From positions 1 to 5,594 of the forward strand of contig JASLGV010000113.1 in assembly GCA_030149995.1 (NCBI GenBank): a stretch of DNA of 5,594 nt. Reading direction: 5' to 3'. Origin of the DNA: Pedobacter sp. Its GTDB lineage: Bacteria; Bacteroidota; Bacteroidia; Sphingobacteriales; Sphingobacteriaceae. Below, piece by piece: positions 1 to 5,523 of the stretch; position 1 is the first letter of the stretch; each line of letters opens with the position of its first letter. Made by a program: the position numbers and the translations under genes. The notes under the pieces were generated by a model. It was given only the letters and a program-made list of their open reading frames with translations, was not told the origin of the DNA and did no database searches.

Positions 1-260
1 CTGGTGAAAATTTGTTTCATGGCATCTGAAACAACTTTTACGTTGGCTGCGGTTGAACAGCCTGCTCCATAATAGTAAACAGCGGTTAATTTTTCTCTTT
101 CCAGGTGATCAGGTAAGGTTTCGTTTAATGACTGTACAATGTATTCCGTTTTTGAGAAATAGGGATTGTAGCCTTCAGTATTGAAGTAGATTTTTCTGCC
201 GGCTTCGTTAATTAAGCACCAATTTGTTTTGGTAGATCCGCCGTCTGCAATTACTATCAT
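1..260 (-). CDS. N-acetylglucosamine kinase-like protein (BadF/BadG/BcrA/BcrD ATPase family), N-terminal part
   Basis: The minus-strand frame starts at the ATG complementary to 258-260 and stays open for 86 codons to the left edge, so it is truncated by the window. The protein begins MIVIADGGSTKTNW, the phosphate-1 loop of the ASKHA (actin/hexokinase/Hsp70) ATPase fold with Asp6 and the GGSTKT turn. A second signature, YYGAGCST at about residues 63-70, is typical of Bacteroidota N-acetylglucosamine kinase-like members. Family members are usually about 280-300 residues, so roughly two thirds lies outside. The family uses ATP to phosphorylate amino sugars such as GlcNAc in the cytoplasm, for example in cell-wall sugar recycling; the substrate here is inferred. 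Upstream of the ATG there is only an A-rich leader with no Shine-Dalgarno site, normal for Bacteroidota. The start is well fixed because the phosphate-1 strand begins at residue 1. The gene is divergent from the threonine aldolase gene. Confidence 0.85.
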   Translation of the reverse strand, partial: MIVIADGGSTKTNWCLINEAGRKIYFNTEGYNPYFSKTEYIVQSLNETLPDHLEREKLTAVYYYGAGCSTAANVKVVSDAMKQIFT

Positions 261-337
261 TTTATTTATTTTTTGGTTTTAGCTCGATAAAAGTATAAAA
301 ACTCTAATATTTTGTATCTTTTTTTTTAATAATTTTT

Positions 338-350
338 TAACAATTTGTTA
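338..350. repeat. 13-bp palindrome TAACAATTTGTTA, possible operator
   Basis: Two perfect 6-bp arms, TAACAA and TTGTTA, flank one central T. It sits near the middle of the divergent spacer, about 78 bp upstream of the kinase start and 133 bp upstream of the aldolase start. An odd-length symmetric site in a divergent spacer is the shape of a dimeric repressor site, but in DNA this AT-rich such a palindrome can occur by chance and no regulator gene is in the window. The symmetry is seen directly; the regulatory role is inference. Confidence 0.25.
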
Positions 351-433
351 TCTTAAAAAGGGAAGTGTGTAAAAAATACACTATTGAACTTGCTAAAATG
401 GCTTTAAACGCTTAAAATAGACCAAAAATCACA

Positions 434-466
434 TTGGTACTTTTTTTTTAACGAAACATATATTTT
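434..466 (+). promoter_or_regulatory. Weak Bacteroidota-type promoter candidate for the threonine aldolase gene
   Basis: A TTG at 434-436 is followed after 22 bp by TATATTTT at 459-466, which matches the Bacteroidota -7 consensus TAnnTTTG at five of its six fixed positions. The spacing falls within the range usually accepted for the -33/-7 pair. It would start transcription near 470-473, leaving a leader of only about 10-13 nt that would just include AGGGA (474-478) before the ATG at 483. The T-rich background makes chance matches likely. Confidence 0.25.
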
Positions 467-482
467 ACAAATCAGGGACTAA

Positions 483-1508
483 ATGAAACAGGATAAATTG
501 GATTTCAGAAGCGATACCGTAACGCGCCCAACGGCCGCCATGCTCGAAGCAATGATGCAGGCAAAGGTAGGAGATGATGTGTTTGGGGAAGATGAAACCG
601 TACAATTGCTCGAAGCAAAAATGGCTTCTATGTTTAATATGGAAGCGGGGCTTTTTTGCCCGTCTGGTACCATGACCAATCAGATCGGCATTAAATGTTT
701 TACACAACCGATGGATGAAGTCATCTGCGACCAGACTGCTCATGTGTACAGGTATGAAATTGGCGGCATTGCATACCATTCGGCTGCATCTGTACGCTTG
801 CTTTATGGCGAGCGTGGGATTTTAACGCCCGAGCTTATTGAACCGGAAATTAATGAGGATAATATTCACTACCCGAATTCGAGCCTGGTTGTGCTGGAAA
901 ATACGGTTAACAAGGGTGGTGGAAGCTGTTATACACTCAATCAGATTGCAGCCATTCATCATCTTTGCAAAATAAAAGGTTTGAAACTGCATTTAGATGG
1001 CGCCAGGATTTTTAATGCATTGGTGGCAACAGGAGATAAAGCGCATCACTATGGGCAATATTTCGATGGAATATCTGTTTGTTTATCGAAAGGACTGGGC
1101 GCACCCGTGGGTTCGGTATTGCTGGGTAGCCGCGAAACCATTCGAAAAGCAAGAAAAATAAGAAAAGCTTTTGGTGGGGGCATGAGGCAGGCAGGGTTTC
1201 TGGCAGCAGCAGGAATTTATGCACTCGATCACCATGTAGAAAGATTGGCGGCAGATCATCAGCATGCCAGGGCTTTGGCTGATGCTTTAAGCCGTACAGC
1301 TTATGTAAAGGCTGTATTGCCGGTAGAAACCAATATTGTTATATTTGAAGTAGCGGAAGGCCATTCTGCTCAGAAAATAGTTGCTGAGCTGGATAAAAAA
1401 GGCTTACAGTGCAATACAACAGGAATAAATACGGTTCGCCTGGTTACACACCTTGATATTACACCGGAGATGGTTGATCGTGCAATTGAAATAATATTAC
1501 ATTTGTAA
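483..1508 (+). CDS. ltaE: Low-specificity L-threonine aldolase
   Basis: A 341-residue PLP enzyme of the beta-eliminating lyase / threonine aldolase family (fold type I), close to the usual 330-345 residues. It cleaves L-threonine and L-allo-threonine to glycine and acetaldehyde in the cytoplasm, and may run in reverse. Family motifs appear in order: FRSDTVT (8-14), SGTMTN (61-66) for PLP phosphate, His87 in TAHVYRYE for stacking on the PLP ring, HLDGAR (170-175) with Asp172 for the pyridine nitrogen, the Schiff-base Lys203 in CLSKGLGAPVGS, FGGGMRQAG (230-238), and Arg319 in VRLVTHLD for the substrate carboxylate. Residues 138-147 read LENTVNKGGG; the E. coli enzyme, as I recall it, has LENTHNG, so its active-site His126 position is Val142 here. 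The ATG at 483 has a weak AGGGA 4 nt upstream and places FRSDT at the normal N-terminal position. The next gene follows after 42 bp on the same strand, so co-transcription is possible. Confidence 0.93.
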   Translation: MKQDKLDFRSDTVTRPTAAMLEAMMQAKVGDDVFGEDETVQLLEAKMASMFNMEAGLFCPSGTMTNQIGIKCFTQPMDEVICDQTAHVYRYEIGGIAYHSAASVRLLYGERGILTPELIEPEINEDNIHYPNSSLVVLENTVNKGGGSCYTLNQIAAIHHLCKIKGLKLHLDGARIFNALVATGDKAHHYGQYFDGISVCLSKGLGAPVGSVLLGSRETIRKARKIRKAFGGGMRQAGFLAAAGIYALDHHVERLAADHQHARALADALSRTAYVKAVLPVETNIVIFEVAEGHSAQKIVAELDKKGLQCNTTGINTVRLVTHLDITPEMVDRAIEIILHL

Positions 1509-1522
1509 TCATCAGCGTTCTG

Positions 1523-1540
1523 TATATATCAGTATATATA
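1523..1540. repeat. AT-only inverted repeat between threonine aldolase and biotin carboxylase genes
   Basis: TATATAT (1523-1529) and ATATATA (1534-1540) are perfect 7-bp complementary arms around the loop CAGT. All stem pairs are A-T, so an RNA hairpin would be weak, and the following TTTTAACCAG is too short a T run for a clear terminator. It ends 10 bp before the biotin carboxylase ATG. TATATTTT at 1537-1544 also resembles a -7 box, but no TTG sits at a suitable distance upstream. Its role is unknown. Confidence 0.3.
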
Positions 1541-1550
1541 TTTTAACCAG

Positions 1551-3086
1551 ATGTCTCAAAATTCAAGTAACACAAGTGCTCAGGCACAGGCATTATTTCC
1601 GATAACGAAAATTCTTGTGGCCAATCGTGGTGAAATTGCTTTACGGATTATGCGTTCTGCACGGGAAATGGGGATCAAAACAGTTGCTGTTTTTTCTGAA
1701 GCAGACCGCAATGCCTTGCATGTCCGGTATGCAGATGAAGCTGTTTGTATTGGTCCGGCTCCTTCCAGCCAATCGTACCTGGTTGCCGAAAAAATAATTG
1801 AAGCTTGTAAACAAACAGGTGCCGAAGCGATTCATCCGGGATATGGTTTTCTGTCTGAAAATGCCTTATTCGCAGCGAGCGTTGCCGAGGCAGGGCTTAT
1901 ACTTGTAGGCCCCTCGGCACATGCCATGAAGATTATGGGTAATAAGCTGTCGGCAAAAGCTGCCGCTTTAGCATATAACATCCCGCTGGTACCTGGTACG
2001 GAGACCGCTATTGATGATGTTTTGGAAGCCAGGAAAAGAGCAATGGAAATTGGCTTCCCCATTTTAATAAAAGCGGCGGCAGGAGGCGGTGGTAAAGGCA
2101 TGCGTATTGTAGAAAATGAAGCGGCCTTTGAAGAGCAAATGCAGCTTGCCGTGAGCGAGGCAACGTCTGCATTTGGCGATGGTGCCGTTTTTATTGAGCG
2201 CTATGTAACTGCTCTTCGACACATAGAAATCCAGGTTCTGGGCGATATGCATGGCAATATTGTGCATTTGTTCGAACGCGAATGTTCGGTGCAGCGCAGG
2301 CATCAAAAGGTGGTGGAAGAAGCACCATCTTCTGTTCTTACCGAAGCCATCAGAGAAAAAATGGGCCGGTGTGCCGTTGATGTGGCCCGGTCGGTAAATT
2401 ATACAGGTGCCGGAACAGTTGAATTTATCCTCGATGAAAACCTTGATTTCTTCTTCCTCGAAATGAATACCCGTTTGCAGGTGGAGCATCCGGTTACCGA
2501 AATGATTACCGGCATAGATCTGGTTAAAGAACAAATCAAAATAGCGGCAGGTGAAGCCCTGAGTTTTACGCAGGCTGCACTTCAGCTAAAAGGGCATGCT
2601 GTAGAATTAAGGGTATATGCCGAAGATCCGAAAAATAATTTCCTGCCGGATATCGGAATATTGAAAACATATAAAGTGCCAAAAGGGAATGGGGTGCGTG
2701 TAGACGATGGTTTTGAACAGGGTATGGAAATCCCGATTTATTACGATCCGATGATCGCCAAGCTGGTTACATTTGGGAAGGATCGGAAGGAAGCAATTGA
2801 ACGTATGATCCGGGCAATTGAAGAATATGATATTACAGGGATAGAAACCACGCTTGCTTTTGGTAAATTTGTCATGCAGCATGAGGCCTTTACCAGTGGT
2901 AATTTTGATACGCATTTTGTAAATAAGTATTTCAAACCTGAAAGTTTAAATACAGCCAGCGCAGAAGAGGCCTTAATTGCAGCTGTTTTTGCCGCTAATT
3001 TATTTGGAGATAGCAATATCACGTGTCTGAATAAAAGTGGCGATTCACAGCCGGGTGCCTGGAGAAAAAATAGATTAAAATATTAG
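1551..3086 (+). CDS. accC: Biotin carboxylase subunit of an acetyl/propionyl-CoA-type acyl-CoA carboxylase
   Basis: The 511-residue protein carboxylates biotin on a carrier protein using ATP and bicarbonate, the first half-reaction of acyl-CoA carboxylases. Domain order is complete: N-terminal domain from KILVANRGEIALRI (20-33) and HPGYGFLSEN (95-104); ATP-grasp with Lys132, Lys174 and the glycine-rich loop AAAGGGGKGMR (175-185), Glu216, His224, and RRHQKVVEEAP (249-259) with His251 and Lys253; metal-site Glu291 and Glu304; catalytic EMNTRLQVEHPVTEM (304-318) with Asn306, Arg308, Gln310 and Glu312; and the C-terminal domain with Arg354 in ELRVYAEDP. These match the E. coli AccC catalytic residues as I recall them. 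It is about 60 residues longer than AccC (449), with a Ser/Gln/Asn-rich extension (2-17) and a 50-residue tail after 461 ending WRKNRLKY. The tail suggests the propionyl-CoA/acyl-CoA carboxylase branch. No in-frame start closer to KILVANRGE is visible, so ATG 1551 is kept. No biotin carrier or carboxyltransferase gene is nearby. The CoA substrate cannot be told from this subunit. Confidence 0.93.
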   Translation: MSQNSSNTSAQAQALFPITKILVANRGEIALRIMRSAREMGIKTVAVFSEADRNALHVRYADEAVCIGPAPSSQSYLVAEKIIEACKQTGAEAIHPGYGFLSENALFAASVAEAGLILVGPSAHAMKIMGNKLSAKAAALAYNIPLVPGTETAIDDVLEARKRAMEIGFPILIKAAAGGGGKGMRIVENEAAFEEQMQLAVSEATSAFGDGAVFIERYVTALRHIEIQVLGDMHGNIVHLFERECSVQRRHQKVVEEAPSSVLTEAIREKMGRCAVDVARSVNYTGAGTVEFILDENLDFFFLEMNTRLQVEHPVTEMITGIDLVKEQIKIAAGEALSFTQAALQLKGHAVELRVYAEDPKNNFLPDIGILKTYKVPKGNGVRVDDGFEQGMEIPIYYDPMIAKLVTFGKDRKEAIERMIRAIEEYDITGIETTLAFGKFVMQHEAFTSGNFDTHFVNKYFKPESLNTASAEEALIAAVFAANLFGDSNITCLNKSGDSQPGAWRKNRLKY

Positions 3087-3090
3087 AAGC

Positions 3091-3115
3091 GGGTTCTGAA
3101 AAAATAAAAGAGCCC
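3091..3115 (+). other. Stem-loop in the leader of the riboflavin synthase gene
   Basis: GGGTTCT (3091-3097) can pair with AGAGCCC (3109-3115), forming seven pairs including one U-G wobble, around an 11-nt A-rich loop. It lies 4 nt after the biotin carboxylase stop and ends 13 nt before the riboflavin synthase ATG. It is followed by AAATAAATAAAAT rather than a T run, so it is not a standard intrinsic terminator. It is also far too small to be an FMN riboswitch. It could be an mRNA processing or stability element, or a translational modulator; that role is inference. Confidence 0.4.
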
Positions 3116-3128
3116 AAATAAATAAAAT

Positions 3129-3716
3129 ATGTTTACCGGAATTATAGAAGTACCCGGAAGGGTAACCGCCATCGAGGCGGAAGGAAAAAACCTGCATTTT
3201 ACCATTTCATCTGCCATTAGTCAGGATCTGAAAATAGATCAGAGCGTAGCACATAATGGTGTTTGTTTAACCGTTGTAGCCTTGGCAGACGATAGCCATA
3301 CGGTTACAGCTATAGACGAAACGTTAAGCAAAACAAATTTAGGTAGGTTAAAAGTAGGGGATATTGTAAACCTGGAGCGTTGTACACAAATGAACGGCCG
3401 TTTAGACGGACACATCGTACAAGGGCATACAGACCAGGTTGCCACCTGCATTAAACGTGCAGAACTTGATGGCAGCTGGGAGTATCGTTTTGAATACGAC
3501 TCCTCTTTGGGTAATGTAACGGTTGAAAAGGGATCTATTTGTGTAAACGGCATCAGTTTAACAGTTGTTCATTCAGAAAAAAATGCTTTTTCGGTCTTCA
3601 TTATACCTTATACTTTTGAGCATACCAATCTTAAAAATGTGCATGAGGGCGATTCTGTAAATCTCGAGTTTGATATTATTGGCAAGTATGTTGCCCGTTT
3701 ACTTGGAAACAGGTAA
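3129..3716 (+). CDS. ribE: Riboflavin synthase (alpha subunit)
   Basis: A 195-residue protein with the two lumazine-binding barrels of riboflavin synthase. It dismutates two molecules of 6,7-dimethyl-8-ribityllumazine into riboflavin and the pyrimidinedione precursor, as a cytoplasmic homotrimer, in the last step of riboflavin biosynthesis. The first repeat (about 1-95) opens with the diagnostic MFTGIIE, including Phe2, and carries AHNGVCLTV (41-49) with the conserved Cys46. The linker NGRLDGHIVQGHTD (89-102) leads to the second repeat (about 97-190), with KGSICVNGISLTV (134-146), IIPYTFEHTNL (158-168) and FDIIGKYVAR (181-190), including Asp182. The start is certain because MFTG is the family N-terminus, although no Shine-Dalgarno site is visible. 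Length is normal to slightly short. It lies 42 bp after the biotin carboxylase gene. No other rib gene is nearby, as is common when riboflavin genes are scattered. There is no room upstream for an FMN riboswitch. Confidence 0.96.
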   Translation: MFTGIIEVPGRVTAIEAEGKNLHFTISSAISQDLKIDQSVAHNGVCLTVVALADDSHTVTAIDETLSKTNLGRLKVGDIVNLERCTQMNGRLDGHIVQGHTDQVATCIKRAELDGSWEYRFEYDSSLGNVTVEKGSICVNGISLTVVHSEKNAFSVFIIPYTFEHTNLKNVHEGDSVNLEFDIIGKYVARLLGNR

Positions 3717-3781
3717 TAAAGAGTAAATTTCTGCTATTGAATGGAGGATTAAATTGGATATAAACGGCACAGAATTAAAGA

Positions 3782-4243
3782 ATGTACAGTAAAGAAGAAG
3801 CGGCAAGGTTAAGGCAGGAATTCTGGATCCGTTTTGGGCAGTATATGAAACCGGTTCCATCTGCCAGCGGACTTCCGGTAAATTGGATCAACTATAAAAC
3901 AGGTGTAAAGCACATCCATTTTAAAATGGATGTAAACAAAAAGGAAGCAGTTATAGCCATTCAGCTCTCACATCCTGACGCAGGTGTACGCGATTTAATT
4001 TTTAACCAGTTTGAAGAATTTAAACGCATGTTTCGCGATGTGTTAAACGAAGATTGGGTTTGGCAGCAACACGCAACAGACGATTATGGAAAGGAATTGA
4101 GCCTTATTTACACAAATTTACCTGGGGTTAATATTTACAATAAAGAATACTGGCCTGAATTAATTTCTTTCTTTAAACCGAGAATACTGGCCCTGGATGA
4201 TTTTTGGGATTCGGTAAAACCGGTTTTTGTAAGCTTAAGCTAA
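3782..4243 (+). CDS. DUF4268 domain-containing protein
   Basis: A 153-residue soluble protein with no signal peptide or membrane segment. From memory it matches stand-alone DUF4268 proteins of Bacteroidota: an N-terminal MYSKEEAARLRQEFW, a GLPVNWINYKTGVKHIHF segment (30-47), AIQLSHPD (59-66), a Phe-rich helix FNQFEEFKRMF (74-84), and a C-terminal WPELISFFKPRILALDDFW (124-142). The domain fills the whole protein, so nothing else indicates a function. The family is uncharacterised as far as I know, and no catalytic motif can be assigned. The start agrees with the family N-terminus; upstream there is only a poor purine stretch (TTAAAGA) and no strong ribosome binding site. It follows riboflavin synthase by 65 bp on the same strand, where a tandem TAATAA ends the previous gene, and it may be its co-transcribed last member. 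Its stop overlaps the convergent TPR gene by 4 bp. No function is proposed. Confidence 0.85.
   Translation: MYSKEEAARLRQEFWIRFGQYMKPVPSASGLPVNWINYKTGVKHIHFKMDVNKKEAVIAIQLSHPDAGVRDLIFNQFEEFKRMFRDVLNEDWVWQQHATDDYGKELSLIYTNLPGVNIYNKEYWPELISFFKPRILALDDFWDSVKPVFVSLS
4216..4241. repeat. Two adjacent perfect palindromes at the convergent gene ends
   Basis: AAAACCGGTTTT (4216-4227) is a 12-bp perfect palindrome and AGCTTAAGCT (4232-4241) a 10-bp one, separated by TGTA. Both lie inside the last codons of the DUF4268 gene, and the second reaches into its stop codon and the stop of the opposing TPR gene. They are symmetric on both strands but have no loop, so hairpins would be short. Coding constraint for Lys-Pro-Val-Phe-Val-Ser-Leu-Ser may explain them. 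Confidence 0.3.
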
Positions 4244-5400
4244 GGTTTGGCCATAATCTGATCTATTCTTGCTTTGGTAAATTTGATTTCCTCTTCGTCT
4301 TTTACCGGATCAGGTTTGCTTTTAAGATATAATTTGTAATAGCTCAGGGCAGTTTTACTGTTTTTATATTTTGTATCATATAAGGTGCCAAGGTGATAAT
4401 AAAGACTGGGGGTTGATTTATATTCAAGACCTTTTTTGTATGCCGATAAGGCGAGAGAAAGCCCATCACTCTCTTCATATATAAGTCCTAATAAATCATA
4501 ATAATTGGAGGTATTTGCAGAAATACCTTCTTCTATTGTTTTTCTTGCATAAATCCGGGCATTTTTATAATCTTTAAGCTGGCGGTAACTTAAGGTTGTA
4601 AAATATAAAGTTGCTTCGTTTTGCATGGAAACTTTTTCGAGCATCTGTAAAAGTTCGATGGCTTTTTGGTACTGTTTGGTGTAATAATAAGCCATGGCAA
4701 CATCTTTCAATACATTTCCATCTGCTCCGTTTTTTGCTTTCAGCATTTTTTCGCCTGTTTTGATTACTTCAGCATATTTTTTTAGGCTATTGGCAATGGG
4801 GAGTTTTGCTTTCTGTAAAACAAGATTATCTGTATCTGCCAGGATGGCGATATCGAGTGTTTTATAAGCAAGCTCTGGCTTTTTGGTTTTTTGATAAGCA
4901 TCTGCCAGATCGTATGCTACATCTGCTTCGGTTGGATATAATGAATTGGCTTTTTTAAGATATACAATCTTTAAACTATCGGTTGGCTGTGGGTACAAGT
5001 TGGCTAACTGTTTGTAAACATTAAAATTATTGCTGTCTATTTTAACAATTTCGGTATAGTAGGTTTTTGCTTTTACATCATTGCCACGGCGGTTATTAAT
5101 GCTGGCCAGGCTAAATAAAACAGATAAGTTTTTGGTGTCCAGTTCATAAGCCCGTGCATAATGTTTTTCAGCATCCACCGTATTACCAGCCATTAAAAAG
5201 CAATAGCCAATTTGGGTAAGCGCCTTTACATCGTTTATATCATTTCCATATATTTCTTTTAAATATCGTGCTGCTTCGGCATATCGTTGGTTTTGATAAA
5301 GCTCAAATAATTTTTCTTTATCGGGTGCCGGGTTGCTTTGAGCACGGCCCCTAACACTGATAAATACTAAGAAAAGGAGGATAAGCGGCGAAAGTTTCAT
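4240..5400 (-). CDS. Exported tetratricopeptide-repeat (TPR) protein
   Basis: The 386-residue protein begins with a signal peptide: MK, a hydrophobic stretch LSPLILLFLVFISV (3-16), and a likely cleavage after RGRA (Ala20-Gln21). The lack of a lipobox Cys argues for a soluble periplasmic protein. The rest is helical TPR repeats of about 34 residues, roughly ten between 27 and 364. The clearest are at 58-91 (IGYCFLMAGNTVDAEKHYARAYELD), 92-125 (LASINNRRGNDVKAKTYYTEIVKID), 158-191, 228-261 (AYYYTKQYQKAIELL) and 298-329 (LGLIYEE to ALSAYKKGLEY). No enzymatic domain or transmembrane helix follows, so it is probably a protein-binding scaffold; the partner is unknown. The C-terminus is a short charged helix ending MAKP. 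The ATG complementary to 5398-5400 gives a complete signal peptide; no Shine-Dalgarno site is visible. The gene converges on the DUF4268 gene with a 4-bp stop-to-stop overlap, and starts divergently from the gene at 5524. Some such proteins act in gliding, secretion or polysaccharide systems, but nothing here supports one of these. Confidence 0.9.
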   Translation of the reverse strand: MKLSPLILLFLVFISVRGRAQSNPAPDKEKLFELYQNQRYAEAARYLKEIYGNDINDVKALTQIGYCFLMAGNTVDAEKHYARAYELDTKNLSVLFSLASINNRRGNDVKAKTYYTEIVKIDSNNFNVYKQLANLYPQPTDSLKIVYLKKANSLYPTEADVAYDLADAYQKTKKPELAYKTLDIAILADTDNLVLQKAKLPIANSLKKYAEVIKTGEKMLKAKNGADGNVLKDVAMAYYYTKQYQKAIELLQMLEKVSMQNEATLYFTTLSYRQLKDYKNARIYARKTIEEGISANTSNYYDLLGLIYEESDGLSLALSAYKKGLEYKSTPSLYYHLGTLYDTKYKNSKTALSYYKLYLKSKPDPVKDEEEIKFTKARIDQIMAKP

Positions 5401-5523
5401 GTCGGAATAGTTTTAACTAAGTTATTAGTTGTTTCGTTGAATTCCAAATTTTTATCAAAAATTAAAACAATGCCAGTTATTTGGTGGTTTATCTCTATAC
5501 CGTTTAACTAAAATGAAGCAGAT
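5401..5523. promoter_or_regulatory. Divergent intergenic region between the TPR gene and the right-edge gene
   Basis: This 123-bp AT-rich spacer must hold the start signals of the minus-strand TPR gene and probably of the plus-strand gene at 5524. No clean TTTG/TAnnTTTG pair is visible on either strand; on the minus strand the nearest is AAAATTTG at about 5453 down to 5446. TTTAACTAA occurs twice in the same orientation, at 5412-5420 and 5503-5511, one copy near each start codon. AACTAA (5415-5420) and TTAGTT (5425-5430) form a perfect 6-bp inverted repeat around GTTA, lying in the presumed leader of the TPR gene. Confidence 0.5.

Larger units (their letters stand above)
261..482. promoter_or_regulatory. 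AT-rich divergent intergenic region
   Basis: This 222-bp spacer lies between the divergently transcribed sugar kinase and threonine aldolase genes, so it should hold both promoters. It is very AT-rich, with two runs of nine T (319-327 and 441-449). No clear TTTG/TAnnTTTG promoter pair is visible for the kinase; the nearest minus-strand match to the -7 box is TACTTTTA (295 down to 288), with no good -33 partner. No tRNA, small ORF or riboswitch fold could be recognised. A 13-bp palindrome and a weak plus-strand promoter candidate are listed separately. Confidence 0.6.

Noticed and set aside
465..779. Minus-strand open frame of 104 codons over the start of the threonine aldolase gene
   Set aside because: It lies antisense to a confidently identified gene, has no recognisable domain, and its composition (many His, Cys, Phe) is typical of a shadow frame.
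1537..1544. TATATTTT as a -7 promoter box for the biotin carboxylase gene
   Set aside because: The nearest upstream TTTG (1502-1505) is 31 bp away, too far for a -33/-7 pair, and the match arises from a simple TA repeat.
2064..2534. Minus-strand open frame of 156 codons inside the biotin carboxylase gene
   Set aside because: It is antisense to the conserved ATP-grasp core, is rich in His, Cys and Phe, and shows no family resemblance.
3087..3128. FMN riboswitch upstream of riboflavin synthase
   Set aside because: Only 42 bp separate the genes and none of the conserved RFN-element sequence is visible; the small stem-loop is a different structure.
3239..3553. Minus-strand open frame of 104 codons inside riboflavin synthase
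   Set aside because: The plus strand clearly encodes both lumazine-binding repeats, and the antisense product shows no domain.
3743..3748. GGAGGA as a ribosome binding site for the DUF4268 gene
   Set aside because: It is more than 30 nt upstream of the ATG at 3782, too far to act on it. The closer ATG at 3741 gives only three codons before a stop.
4211..4228. Possible intrinsic terminator: TCGGT-AAA-ACCGG followed by TTTTT
   Set aside because: The stem is only about five pairs with a 3-nt loop, and it lies before the stop codon of the DUF4268 gene, so termination there would give an mRNA without a stop. The symmetry is better explained by coding sequence.
483..4243. The four plus-strand genes as a new metabolic or defence operon
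   Set aside because: Each belongs to a distinct housekeeping or unknown family (threonine cleavage, biotin carboxylation, riboflavin synthesis, DUF4268) with no shared substrate; proximity alone does not support a joint system.
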